From assembly GCA_900549025.1 (NCBI GenBank), contig URMZ01000012.1, positions 1 to 48,362 on the forward strand: DNA of 48,362 nucleotides. The letters run 5' to 3'. The notes under the pieces were generated by a model. The model made no database searches. It saw nothing but the letters and a program-made list of their open reading frames with translations, and was not told the origin of the DNA. This document shows, piece by piece, positions 1-10,315 of this stretch. Positions within the stretch are counted from its first letter, which is position 1; each line of letters opens with the position of its first letter. This stretch comes from an uncultured Collinsella sp. Lineage in GTDB: Bacteria; Actinomycetota; Coriobacteriia; Coriobacteriales; Coriobacteriaceae. A program made the position numbers and the translations under genes.

Positions 1-49
1 GCGCGAACGGTGCGCCTGTTTAGCGAAACTGGTGAAAAATAGATTGACG

Positions 50-469
50 CTAACACGAGAGGGCGCGGGCGGCCTCGAGGGCCTCGCCGCGGCCCGGGAC
101 CCCCGACAGGGAGTCCGGCACGCCCAGGGCGGTCCGCGCGATCACCGCGGCGTCGCGCTCGTCGGTCTTGGCCTCGCCGGCGAACAGGCCCGCGGCGCGG
201 CTGGCGGCGAGCCCGGGCAGGTGGGCGACCCCGAGCCCCGCGGCGCGGGCCCGCCTCACGGCGAGGGACCCTATGTTGCGGAACTGGTCGACCACGACGA
301 GCGTGCCGGCGGGCGCGGAGGCGAACAGCGCGTCGAGCTCGGCCTCCCTGTTGCGGACGGGGGCGCTGGCCAGCACCTCCCCGTCGCGGTCGATCAGGCA
401 GGCCCAGTGCGACGACTTGCCGACGTCCAGGCCGAGCACGGCCGCGGGTCTGGTGGATGGCGCTTTCAC
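50..469 (-). pseudogene. IS110-family transposase, N-terminal remnant
   Basis: A 139-residue product starts at a GTG behind GGAAGG. It matches the N-terminal RuvC-like DEDD domain of IS110-family transposases: the first acidic residue lies in GLDVGKSSHWACLID (D15), the second position reads VVVDQFRN (D61 where Glu is usual), and the KTDERDA signature gives D103 and D106. Full-length enzymes are about 320-420 residues with a C-terminal transposase_20 domain. Here similarity ends after EALEAARAL and a TAG follows three codons later; the flanking 49 bases do not continue the family in another frame. It is therefore a truncated copy, probably inactive, with its upstream end still attached. I am confident of the family and less certain of the exact break point. 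Confidence 0.85.
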
Positions 470-757
470 GGTGGTATCCTTCCGGTAGTCGTTCGACCGG
501 ATGGCCTCCCCCTCGGCACTCACATTACCAGCCGCGGCACCTGCCCGGCACTTTCCTATCAGCCGTCGGGGGCGGCGCGTCCCGCGCCGGCAGCACCCAA
601 CGGGCCCTCTCGGGGGCAGGGACGTTCGGCCGTGCGCGGGCGCCCGGTCGGCGGCCCGTTCTGGGCGCGCCTCAATCGTAGCCCGAGACGGTCCCGGGCT
701 GACAATTTCGACTGTAATGGACGTTCTTAAATGACTACCTGTCGGGAGGAGGTTGGC
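470..757 (-). other. GC-rich non-coding region upstream of the IS110 remnant (candidate bridge-RNA end)
   Basis: About 290 bases lie between the transposase start and the next gene, and no protein in either direction looks real. The stretch is very GC-rich and palindromic, for example CGGCGCG-TCC-CGCGCCG near 573-589 and CGGGCGCCCG near 637-646. In IS110-group elements the end upstream of the recombinase gene encodes the bridge RNA, so this could be that end. That is inference: I cannot fix the outer boundary of the element or show the paired recognition loops. The promoter of the following CPBP gene probably lies in the last 60 bases. Confidence 0.4.
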
Positions 758-1672
758 ATGCTCAATGCGATGATTTGGGCGCTTGCCTGTTTTGGCGTCG
801 TCGCTGCCGATATTGCCCTGAGTGTCGTTTTGTTCTCCGCCCTTGGCGTCGCATCGGTGTTCATGGGTTTTTCGATCGATGGCCTCGACATTCAATTGCT
901 TCAGGCCGTCGCGCAGACGGCATCGTTTTTGATGGCGCTGCTGTGGTGGCGTTATCTGTGGCCGCGTTCGTTTATGGCGCGCTGGCAGGGCGAGCGTCCG
1001 CTCGGCGGGGGAGCGCGTGGGGCGTGGAAACGCATCGCCTGCGTTATCGTGATCGGCCTGGCCCTGCAGGTGGTTGTTGGCTACGTGACCGACGCCGCGC
1101 TGTCGCTGTTGCCCGATGCCGCGGCCGACTACAGCGAGCTTGTCGAGGAAACAGGCATGGGCGACACCAACTATCTCGCCGTCCTGACTACGGTGCTCGG
1201 CGCCCCATTTTGTGAAGAGCTGCTGGTGCGCGGCATTATTTTTGAGTTTTCGCTCCGAGCGTTTAATCCGCAGTGCCGCCCACTTTGGAAGCGCCGGCGT
1301 CGTGCGAGCGCGCAGGACGGCGCCATGGTGCCCTGGGCGGCCCCAAGCGCGTGGGGTATCGCCGCGGCGATTGTGCTGCAGGCGGCAATCTTCGGTTTTA
1401 TGCACATGAATTGGGTGCAGGGTTGCTACGCGGGTGCCGCCGGCCTCATCTTTGGTTGGGTGCTCGTGACCACTGGAAAGCTCCGCTACACGATCCTGCT
1501 GCACTTTGCCTTTAATGCCGGGTCGTATCTCATGGCACTGCTGTGGTTTGTGAGCACACCGCTCGACGTTGTGGTCACGGTTGGCATCGCCGGCTTTGTG
1601 CTGGTAGAGGCGATGCGCTCGCTGCTTCGATTGTGCATTCCCGTGTCGCGCGAAGCTGATCGGTCTGAGTAA
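758..1672 (+). CDS. CPBP family intramembrane glutamic endopeptidase
   Basis: A 304-residue polytopic membrane protein. The start at 758 is preferred over an ATG at 731 because GGAGGAGG lies about six bases before it. The three motifs of the CPBP (Abi/Rce1-like) protease family are present in order: EELLVRG (EExxxR), FGFMHMNW (FxxxH) and HFAFNAGS (HxxxN). Together they form the intramembrane active site. Relatives process prenylated proteins, bacteriocin-related peptides or anti-sigma factors, and the substrate here is unknown. It stands alone, convergent with the AraC regulator, with only eight bases between the stops. The gene is more ordinary in composition than the IS remnant to its left. 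Confidence 0.85.
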   Translation: MLNAMIWALACFGVVAADIALSVVLFSALGVASVFMGFSIDGLDIQLLQAVAQTASFLMALLWWRYLWPRSFMARWQGERPLGGGARGAWKRIACVIVIGLALQVVVGYVTDAALSLLPDAAADYSELVEETGMGDTNYLAVLTTVLGAPFCEELLVRGIIFEFSLRAFNPQCRPLWKRRRRASAQDGAMVPWAAPSAWGIAAAIVLQAAIFGFMHMNWVQGCYAGAAGLIFGWVLVTTGKLRYTILLHFAFNAGSYLMALLWFVSTPLDVVVTVGIAGFVLVEAMRSLLRLCIPVSREADRSE

Positions 1673-1680
1673 TAACGCCT

Positions 1681-2673
1681 TTAATTAGACCGATGCGTCC
1701 TGAACGCACCTGGCGTTTCACCGAATGCTTCTTTAAATTTTGAGTAAAAGAATGACATGTTGGAGATGCCGACTTTTCGGGCTACATACTGCACGCTGCG
1801 CTCGGTGTTATTGAGAAGATATGCCGCCTCTGTGAGCTGCTGGTTGAGCTTGATTTGCGAAAACGTTTTGCCGGTTTTTTGCTTGATCAAGCTGCTGAGA
1901 TAGCTGGTGCTATAACCCGTATCGCTCGCAATGCTTTCGAGTGTGCAGTCGCCGTAGCTTCGCTCAATATGATTCAGAATCGACACGATGCGTTCGTCCG
2001 ACATGATCGCCTGGTTATCAGTTGCGGAGCGTCGGTACAGTCCTCGAATGAGAACAAGGAATAGGCTGACGGCGAGGTGCCTCATGAGTTCATTGGAATA
2101 GGCATCTTTAAAGTGATATTCGATAAAGAGCATCTCGATGAGGCGTCGCGCATGTCGGGCGTATTCCTCTGGAAGAATGAGATATTTTCGGGCCTCGCGG
2201 TTTTTGGACACAAAATCAAATAGAAGATTCGTTAATGGTGACGCGCCGGGTAGCTGGCTCAGGAACAACGAATCGAACATTTCTTTTTTGAAGACGATCG
2301 AAATGACGATATCATGCTCGCCCTTAACGTATGGAACGCTTCTGACTACGCCGGTGTTGCAAATGAGCACGTCGCCCTTTTTAAGGAGTAGTCGCCGTCC
2401 GTTGACGATAAACGTGCAGACGCCGTCGTACACGTAGTTAAGCTCCATATCCCGATTGATATGAGGAGGAATATCGGTAAAGCGCGATTCCTTGATAAGG
2501 CCCACGGGGTTTTCGTCGAGAGTTTCTTTCCAATCAAACAGATAGACCTCTTCGCCATTAATGGTTGTGGTTTCCACCCTGTTATATCGCGGGCTGAGCT
2601 CTCTCGGATGTGCGCGATGCCACTCTTCGGTCTCGGTATGCGTATAGAGCAGCTGTTTGAGATTCGAATCCAT
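1681..2673 (-). CDS. AraC family transcriptional regulator with cupin sensor domain
   Basis: A 330-residue regulator. The N-terminal half is a cupin-like sensor, with motifs such as IPPHINRDMELNYVYDG and LLLKKGDVLIC, typical of AraC members that bind sugars or glycosides. The last 100 residues form the two-helix-turn-helix DNA-binding domain: LESIASDTGYSTSYLSSLIK is the first HTH, and YVARKVGISNMSFFYSKFKE followed by FGETPGAFR is the second. The gene is transcribed away from the GH1/PTS pair, and a 153-bp intergenic region separates the start codons. This layout points to a local activator of beta-glucoside use. The inducer is not identifiable from the sequence. Its codon use is more AT-rich than the housekeeping genes in the window, as is that of the genes it probably controls. 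Confidence 0.9.
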   Translation of the reverse strand: MDSNLKQLLYTHTETEEWHRAHPRELSPRYNRVETTTINGEEVYLFDWKETLDENPVGLIKESRFTDIPPHINRDMELNYVYDGVCTFIVNGRRLLLKKGDVLICNTGVVRSVPYVKGEHDIVISIVFKKEMFDSLFLSQLPGASPLTNLLFDFVSKNREARKYLILPEEYARHARRLIEMLFIEYHFKDAYSNELMRHLAVSLFLVLIRGLYRRSATDNQAIMSDERIVSILNHIERSYGDCTLESIASDTGYSTSYLSSLIKQKTGKTFSQIKLNQQLTEAAYLLNNTERSVQYVARKVGISNMSFFYSKFKEAFGETPGAFRTHRSN

Positions 2674-2712
2674 GGGGTGCTCCAGGGGTGAACGGTAGAA
2701 TCGATGCCTTAA

Positions 2713-4305
<1,593 letters not shown>

Positions 4306-4316
4306 GAGTGATTGTC

Positions 4317-5687
4317 GTGGCAGACAAGAAGGAACTGGCCGCTCGTGTCCTCGAGCTCGTGGGCGGCGCCGATAACGTTGTTATGGCAACGCACTGCATT
4401 ACAAGGCTCAGATTCAACCTGAAGGACGATAGCAAGGCAGACCTGGAGGCCCTTAAGACGCTTGACGGTGCCTTGGGCGCGCAGGTTAAAGACGGGCAGT
4501 GGCAAGTTATCATCGGCGCCAGCGTGGGGTCGGTATATGACGAATTGGAGCCCATGCTAGGTGACAGGATGGGTGGCGAGGTCTCCGCCGATGCCGGGCA
4601 GCCTGAGCTCCAAAAAGGTTCGGCTCGCGTATTCGATATCATCACCGGCATCTTCTCTGCTATCATTCCCGCACTGGTGGCGGGAGGCATCGTAAAGGGC
4701 ATCCTGGCTGCTATTGCGGCTTTTGGAATCGACACGGGTGCCGGCGACTTTGCGATATTCAATATGATTTCGGATATCCCGTTCTACTTCTTGCCGTTTT
4801 TGTTGGCAATGTCTACAGCTGATAAGTTCCGAGTCAACCGTTCGCTTGCGCTTTGTGTCGCCGGATCGCTGATGTACCCGACCATTGTCAACGCTGTCGG
4901 TACGGGCGAGACGCCTCTTGCGCTGTTCGGTTTTACGGTGCCGATTTTTAGCTACGCCGATTCCGTGTTCCCGGTCATCTTTGGCGTCATTGGCTTGTCC
5001 TTTGTGTATCGCGCAATCGACAAAGTCGTGCCGGATCTTTTTAAGCTCGTTGTCGTCCCGGCGCTCTCCCTTGCCATCGTGATTCCCGTCAACCTGTTTG
5101 TGCTCGCTCCGATTGGTGCCTGGTGCGGTCTTGGTCTCGCCAACGGTATCGTTTGGCTATTCTCGACATTGGGCCCTGTCGCCGGTTTTCTGCTGGGCTT
5201 CTTTATGCCGCTTATCGTGCTCTTTGGCATGCACCAGTCAACGAGCCCCATCCAGATTTCCAATATCGCAACGCTGGGGTATGACTATCTGCTCCCGATC
5301 TCTTTCTGCCATAACCTCGCCGAAAGCGGTGCGTCTTTTGGTGCGGCCCTGCGCATGACCGATGAAAAGCTCAAGTCCGCTGCGATGACGTGCGCCTTCT
5401 CGGCATTTATGGGAATTTCCGAGCCTGCCTTGTTCACCGTTCAGGTTCCTAACAGGACTCCGCTTATCGCTGCGATGATCGCGGATGGCATTGGCGGCGC
5501 GCTCACCGTTGTTCTGGGCGCTAAGTGCTTCGGCTTTGTTATGCCTGGCATTACCTCGTTGCCCGTTTATGCCGATCCAAGCGGCAATCCCATGAACCTG
5601 ATCATGATTGTCGTCTGCATCGCTTTGACTTGGGTTATTTCCGCGACGCTCTCGTTTGCGCTCTATGGTCGTTTTGACAAAAAGTAA
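4317..5687 (+). CDS. PTS beta-glucoside-type EIIBC permease
   Basis: A 456-residue inner-membrane transporter that takes up and phosphorylates a beta-glucoside. The GTG at 4317 is chosen because GGAG lies nine bases upstream and the product then begins ADKKELAARVLELVGG, like other EIIB domains; the GTG at 4308 abuts that site. The N-terminal EIIB domain has the phosphorylated cysteine in HCITRLRF (C27). The EIIC domain follows with about ten membrane spans and the conserved GISEPALFTVQVPNRTPLIA loop. No EIIA domain is fused or encoded nearby, so the phosphate must come from an EIIA elsewhere in the genome. The operon ends at a strong terminator. Control is probably through the divergent AraC protein, not through a BglG antiterminator, since none is present. 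Confidence 0.9.
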   Translation: MADKKELAARVLELVGGADNVVMATHCITRLRFNLKDDSKADLEALKTLDGALGAQVKDGQWQVIIGASVGSVYDELEPMLGDRMGGEVSADAGQPELQKGSARVFDIITGIFSAIIPALVAGGIVKGILAAIAAFGIDTGAGDFAIFNMISDIPFYFLPFLLAMSTADKFRVNRSLALCVAGSLMYPTIVNAVGTGETPLALFGFTVPIFSYADSVFPVIFGVIGLSFVYRAIDKVVPDLFKLVVVPALSLAIVIPVNLFVLAPIGAWCGLGLANGIVWLFSTLGPVAGFLLGFFMPLIVLFGMHQSTSPIQISNIATLGYDYLLPISFCHNLAESGASFGAALRMTDEKLKSAAMTCAFSAFMGISEPALFTVQVPNRTPLIAAMIADGIGGALTVVLGAKCFGFVMPGITSLPVYADPSGNPMNLIMIVVCIALTWVISATLSFALYGRFDKK

Positions 5688-5716
5688 CGACGTTTTGAGA
5701 TAGACAATATTAATCG

Positions 5717-5765
5717 GCCGCTCGCCGGGGAATCGTTTTACGACGCCCCGGCGAGCGGCATTTTA
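5717..5765 (+). terminator. Intrinsic terminator after the GH1/PTS operon
   Basis: A perfect 14-bp stem pairs 5717-5730 with 5746-5759 around a 15-base loop and is followed by ATTTTATT. It sits between convergent genes and may also stop ygiQ transcripts from the other side. Confidence 0.9.
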
Positions 5766-5813
5766 TTGGTGGGGCGTGTCGTGTCGCCAACGGCGGCATG
5801 CCGCCTCGCCTCG

Positions 5814-7961
5814 CTAGTTGCGTCTGCCGCCTCCGTTGGCGCCCTGACGCCCCTGTGCCGCGCGATTGCGACCGGCAGTGTTCTGCGCGCGGGACATACC
5901 GCCGTATCCCTTGCCGCCCTTAGGCTCCTTGCCGGCACCACCAGCGCCGCCATGGGCCTTGCCGCCCTTCTTGCCAGTGCCATGCCCACCGCCGGCAGAC
6001 GTCTCGCCCGGGCGCGGCGGCACGGGACGAATCAGGCAATGCTTGGTGTAGCCGATCAGATCGCGACGGCCGGTCTTTTCCAGTGCCTCGCGCACGAGCT
6101 TGTAGTTCTCGGGCTTGCGGTACTGGATGAGCGCACGTTGCATGGCCTTCTCGTGCGGGTCGCGCGCTACGTAGATCGGCTGCATGGTGCGCGGGTCCAC
6201 GCCGGTGTAGTACATGCACGTCGACATGGTGGACGGTGTGGGGTAGAAGTCCTGCACCTGCTCGGGCATGTAGCCCATGTCGCGCACGGCCTCGGCAAGG
6301 TCCACGGCTTCCTTCATGGTCGAGCCGGGGTGGCTCGAGATCAGATACGGCACCATGTACTGCTTGAGTCCGTATTCGCGATTCAAGCGTTCAAATTTAC
6401 GGCAGAATGCGTCGTAGACAGCTCGGCTCGGCTTGCCCATCACGGACAGTACCGCATCGCTCACGTGCTCGGGCGCTACGCGCAGCTGGCCCGAGACATG
6501 GTGTTCCAGCAGCTCGCGCAAAAACTCGTCCGAGGCATCGGCCATGGTGTAGTCAAAGCGGATGCCGCTGCGCACGAAGACCTTCTTGACGCCCGGCAGC
6601 TGGCGCAGATCGCGCAACAGCTGCGTGTAGCCGCTCTCGTCGACCACCATGTTCTTGCATACACTCGGCCACAGGCAGCGCTTGTTCTTGCACACGCCGT
6701 GCTTGAGCTGCTTGTCGCAGGCAGGACGGCTAAAGTTGGCCGTCGGTCCGCCCACGTCATTGATGTAGCCCTTAAACTCGGGGTCGTGCGTGAGCAGCTC
6801 GGCCTCGCGCATGATCGAGTCGTGGCTGCGCATCTGCAACACGCGGCCCTGGTGGAAGGTAAGGGCGCAAAACGAGCACTCGCCAAAACAGCCGCGGTTG
6901 GAGCTAATGGAAAACTTGATCTCGGCAAAGGCTGGCACGCCGCCCGCCGCGTCGTAGTCGGGATGCCAATCGCGTGCGTAGGGGAGTTCGGCAACCTCGT
7001 CCATCTCGTCGGTGGTGAGTGTTGCCGACGGCGGGTTCTGCACCACGTACACGCTGTTGGGATATGGCTCTACCAAGCGATGGCCGGTGATAGGGTCCAT
7101 ATTTTGCTGCTGCACGTTAAAGCTGCGGGCGTAGTTGAGCTTGTCAGCGGCAAGGTCGTCCCAGCTGGGCAGCAGGTCGTAGTCGTAGACCTCGTCGAGC
7201 GAACCCGTGCGGTAAACGGTGCCGTTGATATAGGTGATCTGATCGACGGGCAGCCCCGCGTCGAGCGCGTCGGCGATCTCGACAATCGCGTGCTCGCCCA
7301 TGCCGTAGATGAGGATGTCGGCGCCCGAGTCGAGCAGCACCGAGCGCTTGAGCTTGTCCTGCCAGTAGTCGTAGTGGGCCAGGCGACGCAGGCTTGCCTC
7401 GATGCCACCGATAATGATGGGGGCGTCCTTAAACGTCTGGCGGATGAGGTTGCCGTAGACCGTGACGGCTCGGTTGGGACGGCGCCCCTCCTCGCCACCG
7501 GGGGTATAGGCGTCGGTGCGGCGGCGGTGCTTGGTCACCGAATAGTGGTTGACCATGGAGTCCATGTTGCCGGCACTGACGAGAAAGCCCAGGCGCGGCT
7601 CGCCGAGCACGGTGATGCTGGTGGGGTCGGTCCAGTCGGGTTGGCAGATGATGCCCACTTTGTAGCCGTGCGCGTCGAGGACGCGGCTGATGATGGCCAT
7701 GCCAAAGCTGGGATGGTCCACATAGGCGTCGCCGCAGATGTAGACAAAGTCGCACTGGTCCCAGCCGCGTGCATCCATGTCGGCTCGACTGACGGGGAGG
7801 AATTTATCGCGGCCCGGGCGCCAGGGGCGGGCGGGCGTCGCTTGGGAATGCTTGGTGCGGGCGACCGTGGCCTGCGCCTTGCCGCCGCGCTTTTGCTGCT
7901 GGCCCTGTTTGCCCTGCTGACTGCGCTGGTTGTTCTGAGCGTGCTGAGGCTTTTTTGCCAC
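5814..7961 (-). CDS. YgiQ family radical SAM protein
   Basis: A product of 715 residues, read from a GTG that follows GGGAGGG. A TACAAT -10 box about 32 bases upstream leaves a short leader and argues against the longer frame reaching 8132. YgiQ landmarks include FLPVSRADMDARGWDQCD, GDAYVDHPSFGMA and VGIICQPDW. The radical SAM cluster motif is CFGECSFC (C358, C362, C365). The C-terminal DUF3362-like part contains GVCKNKRCLWPSVCKN and VKKVFVRSGIRFDY. The ends are unusual: about 50 Gln/Lys/Arg-rich residues precede the core, and a Gly/Lys/Arg-rich tail of about 70 residues follows it, both probably disordered and nucleic-acid binding. The reaction of YgiQ proteins is not established. Confidence 0.92.
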   Translation of the reverse strand: MAKKPQHAQNNQRSQQGKQGQQQKRGGKAQATVARTKHSQATPARPWRPGRDKFLPVSRADMDARGWDQCDFVYICGDAYVDHPSFGMAIISRVLDAHGYKVGIICQPDWTDPTSITVLGEPRLGFLVSAGNMDSMVNHYSVTKHRRRTDAYTPGGEEGRRPNRAVTVYGNLIRQTFKDAPIIIGGIEASLRRLAHYDYWQDKLKRSVLLDSGADILIYGMGEHAIVEIADALDAGLPVDQITYINGTVYRTGSLDEVYDYDLLPSWDDLAADKLNYARSFNVQQQNMDPITGHRLVEPYPNSVYVVQNPPSATLTTDEMDEVAELPYARDWHPDYDAAGGVPAFAEIKFSISSNRGCFGECSFCALTFHQGRVLQMRSHDSIMREAELLTHDPEFKGYINDVGGPTANFSRPACDKQLKHGVCKNKRCLWPSVCKNMVVDESGYTQLLRDLRQLPGVKKVFVRSGIRFDYTMADASDEFLRELLEHHVSGQLRVAPEHVSDAVLSVMGKPSRAVYDAFCRKFERLNREYGLKQYMVPYLISSHPGSTMKEAVDLAEAVRDMGYMPEQVQDFYPTPSTMSTCMYYTGVDPRTMQPIYVARDPHEKAMQRALIQYRKPENYKLVREALEKTGRRDLIGYTKHCLIRPVPPRPGETSAGGGHGTGKKGGKAHGGAGGAGKEPKGGKGYGGMSRAQNTAGRNRAAQGRQGANGGGRRN

Positions 7962-7992
7962 GATCCCTCCCGGTGTCTGTATGCTGCACGTA

Positions 7993-7998
7993 ATTGTA
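7993..7998 (-). promoter_or_regulatory. Probable -10 box of ygiQ
   Basis: TACAAT on the minus strand, preceded by GGT, would start transcription near 7986 and give a leader of about 25 bases before the GTG at 7961. It supports that start. No convincing -35 element is seen. Confidence 0.5.
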
Positions 7999-7999
7999 A

Positions 8000-8032
8000 C
8001 CAGTCTTTTTGGGACGGGGCTAAAAAGACTGG
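8000..8032. repeat. Inverted repeat between ygiQ and the YoaK-like gene
   Basis: An 11-bp perfect stem (8000-8010 with 8022-8032) of the type CCAGTCTTTTT/AAAAAGACTGG encloses the G-rich loop GGGACGGGGCT. It overlaps the region just upstream of the ygiQ -10 box. It could be an operator, an mRNA structure or a dispersed repeat; the function is unknown. Confidence 0.5.
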
Positions 8033-8214
8033 GGGAGTACATGAGCTGGGGGATCGGCGCGTCGATACGGGGATCGTTTGTTTCCAGACTGTGTATCTGC
8101 GCGTTGGAGAACCCGTCTCGCGCGCACGCCATGTTGTCAATGGGTTACAGTATGAACGGCGGTTATGTTTCCGCCAACGCACGAGAGAGTCGTCAACAAG
8201 GAGGATGCACGACG

Positions 8215-8931
8215 ATGCAGCGTGCCAAACAGATATCGGAGTCTATTGAGCTGGGCATCATCTTGGCGCTCGCCGGTGGCTTTATGGACGTGTATTCGTA
8301 CATTGGGCGCGACCATGTTTTCGCCAACGCGCAGACGGGCAACATCCTGCTCGTGGGTGTAAGCATCTCGGAGGGCAACTGGCAGCTGGCGGGACGCTAT
8401 TTCTTCCCCGTGGTGTCGTTTGCCGTGGGCATTATGCTTGCCGACCTGGTTCACGAGCGGTTCGGCAGCGTGATTCACTGGCGCCAGGTGACGGTGTTTT
8501 TTGAAGCCGTCATCTTGCTGGGCGTGAGCTTTATCCCCGGTGGCGGTTACAACCTGCTCGCCAACTGTCTCACTTCGTTTGCCTGCGGTATGCAGGTCGA
8601 GAGCTTCCGCAAGATTCACGGTCACGGTATCGCTACGACCATGTGCATCGGCAACTTGCGCAACGCGCTGCAAAACGTGGACGATTACATCATCACCCAC
8701 AGGCGCGGCTTTTTGGAAAACGGCCTGCTGTACTTTGGCGTGATCTTTATCTTTGTGTTTGGCGCCGTGTTGGGCAACTGGTGTATTGAACGCATGGGCC
8801 TGCACGCCATCGTCGTGGCGAGCTTGCTGCTGTTTGTCGCGTTTGCCATCATGTTCATCGACCGCGAGCGCGACTTGCGCTTACGCTGGAAGGTTGCGGC
8901 CGAGGCTTGGAAAGAGGGCTGCCGAAAGTAA
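8215..8931 (+). CDS. YoaK family (DUF1275) membrane protein
   Basis: A 238-residue integral membrane protein with about six hydrophobic segments. The start at 8215 follows AAGGAGG at ten bases; upstream in-frame codons lack a ribosome site and overlap apparent regulatory sequence. The family signature MDVYSYIGRDHVFANAQTGN near the N-terminus and the later CGMQVESFRKIHGHGIATTMCIGNLRN are characteristic of DUF1275/YoaK proteins. Members are widespread in bacteria and their transport role, if any, is not established. The gene is monocistronic, divergent from ygiQ across a 250-bp gap, and ends at a strong terminator. The gap from 7962 to 8214 holds the ygiQ promoter and an inverted repeat but no clear promoter for this gene. 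Confidence 0.88.
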   Translation: MQRAKQISESIELGIILALAGGFMDVYSYIGRDHVFANAQTGNILLVGVSISEGNWQLAGRYFFPVVSFAVGIMLADLVHERFGSVIHWRQVTVFFEAVILLGVSFIPGGGYNLLANCLTSFACGMQVESFRKIHGHGIATTMCIGNLRNALQNVDDYIITHRRGFLENGLLYFGVIFIFVFGAVLGNWCIERMGLHAIVVASLLLFVAFAIMFIDRERDLRLRWKVAAEAWKEGCRK

Positions 8932-8936
8932 CCGAA

Positions 8937-8971
8937 TGCGGCAAAGGGACTGTCCCTTTGCCGCAGTTTTT
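8937..8971 (+). terminator. Intrinsic terminator after the YoaK-like gene
   Basis: A 13-bp stem pairs 8937-8949 with 8953-8965 around a three-base loop, followed by GTTTTTT. The arm reads TGCGGCAAAGGGA, reminiscent of the GGGACTGT-bearing palindrome at 11963-12031. Confidence 0.92.
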
Positions 8972-8981
8972 TCATCTTCTG

Positions 8982-9037
8982 TTGAAACGCTTTAACACTT
9001 TTGACGTTCTCACGCATTTTTCGTTTCAAAAGCGTTA
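8982..9037. promoter_or_regulatory. Operator-like inverted repeats upstream of the iron alcohol dehydrogenase
   Basis: TTGAAACG (8982-8989) recurs inverted as CGTTTCAA (9022-9029), and AACGCTTT (8986-8993) recurs inverted as AAAGCGTT (9029-9036). The CG-centred, A/T-flanked halves resemble LacI/CcpA-class sites without matching the cre consensus. A TTGACG at 9001-9006 lies between them. A regulatory role for the dehydrogenase gene is inferred only from position. Confidence 0.3.
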
Positions 9038-9095
9038 GGATGGGACTCATAGCGTGGGGCGTAATGGGTGCCCCGCACACGATGGGAGGCTATCA

Positions 9096-10262
9096 ATGGC
9101 TAATCGTTTCGTTCTCAACACCATTTCTTATCATGGTTCCGGCGCCATCAAGGAGATCCCCGGCGAGCTCCAGCGTCGCGGTTACAAGAAGATTTTCGTC
9201 TGCTCCGATCCCGATCTGGTCAAGTTTGGCGTTACCGCTAAGGTGACCGACGAGCTCGACGCTGCCGGCATCGCTTGGAGCCTCTACTCCGAGATTAAGC
9301 CCAACCCCACCATCCAGAACGTCAAGGACGGCGTCGAGGCCTTTAAGGCCGCCGAGGCTGACGCTATCGTGACCATCGGTGGCGGCTCCTCCATGGACAC
9401 CGCCAAGGCCATCGGCATCATCATCAACAACCCCGAGTTCGCCGATGTCCGCAGCCTCGAGGGCGTTGCTCCCACCAAGAACCATGCCGTGTTCACCATC
9501 GCCGTGCCGACGACCGCCGGTACCGCTGCCGAGGTGACCATCAACTACGTCATCACCGACCCCGAGAAGGTCCGCAAGTTCGTGTGCGTCGACACCAACG
9601 ACGCCCCCGAGGTCGCCGTCGTCGACCCTGACATGATGGCTTCCATGCCCGCCGGCCTGACCGCTTCCACCGGCATGGACGCACTGACCCACGCCATCGA
9701 GGGCTACACCACCAAGGGCGCCTGGGAGCTTTCCGACATGTTCCACTTTGAGGCCATTAAGCTGATCAGCGAGAACCTGCGCGACTCCGTCGCCGAGGCC
9801 AAGTCCGGCCAGCCCGGCTCCGGCCGTGAGGGCATGGCTCTTGGTCAGTATGTCGCCGGCATGGGCTTCTCCAATGTTGGCCTGGGCATCGACCACGCCA
9901 TGGCTCACACCCTGTCCGCTCACTACGACACCCCGCACGGCGTCGCTTGCGCCATGCTGCTGCCGATCGCCATGGAGTTCAACAAGCCGGTTTGCGCTGA
10001 GCGCCTGGCCAAGGTTGCCGTCGCCATGGGCGTTGACACCACGGGCATGAGCACCGCCGAGGCCGCCGATGCCGCCATCGCCGCCGTTAAGCAGCTCTCT
10101 GCCGACGTGAACATCCCACACGTCTGCGAGGCCATGAAGGCTGACGAGATCGAGATCCTGGCCAAGGACGCCATGGCTGACGCCTGCTTCCCGGGCAACC
10201 CGCGCGAGGCGACGCTCGACGACGTCATCGAGCTCTTCAAGAAGATCTGCCCGGCTGCCTAA
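9096..10262 (+). CDS. fucO: Iron-containing alcohol dehydrogenase, lactaldehyde reductase (FucO-like)
   Basis: A 388-residue group III alcohol dehydrogenase starting after GGGAGG. It resembles E. coli FucO along its whole length: the N-terminus MANR, GGGSSMDTAKAIGIIINNPE, EFADVRSLEG, PTTAGTAAEVTINYVITD, GQYVAGMGFSNVGLG and a GNPREATLDD end. Iron ligands by family analogy are D195, H199, H267 and H281. FucO reduces L-lactaldehyde to 1,2-propanediol with NADH under anaerobic conditions. No fucose or rhamnose genes lie nearby, so the aldehyde may come from another route or the enzyme may be a more general reductase. It is monocistronic, with operator-like repeats upstream and a terminator downstream. 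Its Cys, Lys and Glu codons are strongly biased, suggesting high expression. Confidence 0.88.
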   Translation: MANRFVLNTISYHGSGAIKEIPGELQRRGYKKIFVCSDPDLVKFGVTAKVTDELDAAGIAWSLYSEIKPNPTIQNVKDGVEAFKAAEADAIVTIGGGSSMDTAKAIGIIINNPEFADVRSLEGVAPTKNHAVFTIAVPTTAGTAAEVTINYVITDPEKVRKFVCVDTNDAPEVAVVDPDMMASMPAGLTASTGMDALTHAIEGYTTKGAWELSDMFHFEAIKLISENLRDSVAEAKSGQPGSGREGMALGQYVAGMGFSNVGLGIDHAMAHTLSAHYDTPHGVACAMLLPIAMEFNKPVCAERLAKVAVAMGVDTTGMSTAEAADAAIAAVKQLSADVNIPHVCEAMKADEIEILAKDAMADACFPGNPREATLDDVIELFKKICPAA

Positions 10263-10315
10263 CCCAGTTTGGTGGTCCTTCGCCCGTAGGCGTATGGTCT
10301 TTTGACTTGCTGCTG

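Noticed and set aside
470..1504. Upstream extension of the transposase frame through the CPBP gene
   Set aside because: It runs antisense through a clear CPBP gene; the IS110 similarity begins only at the GTG at 469.
5766..8249. 827-residue plus-strand frame across ygiQ
   Set aside because: Composition is Val/His/Gly/Ala-rich antisense of the YgiQ gene and it has no ribosome site or motifs.
8982..9037. Catabolite-control cre site before fucO
   Set aside because: The CG-centred repeats miss fixed positions of the cre consensus; kept only as an unspecified operator-like site.
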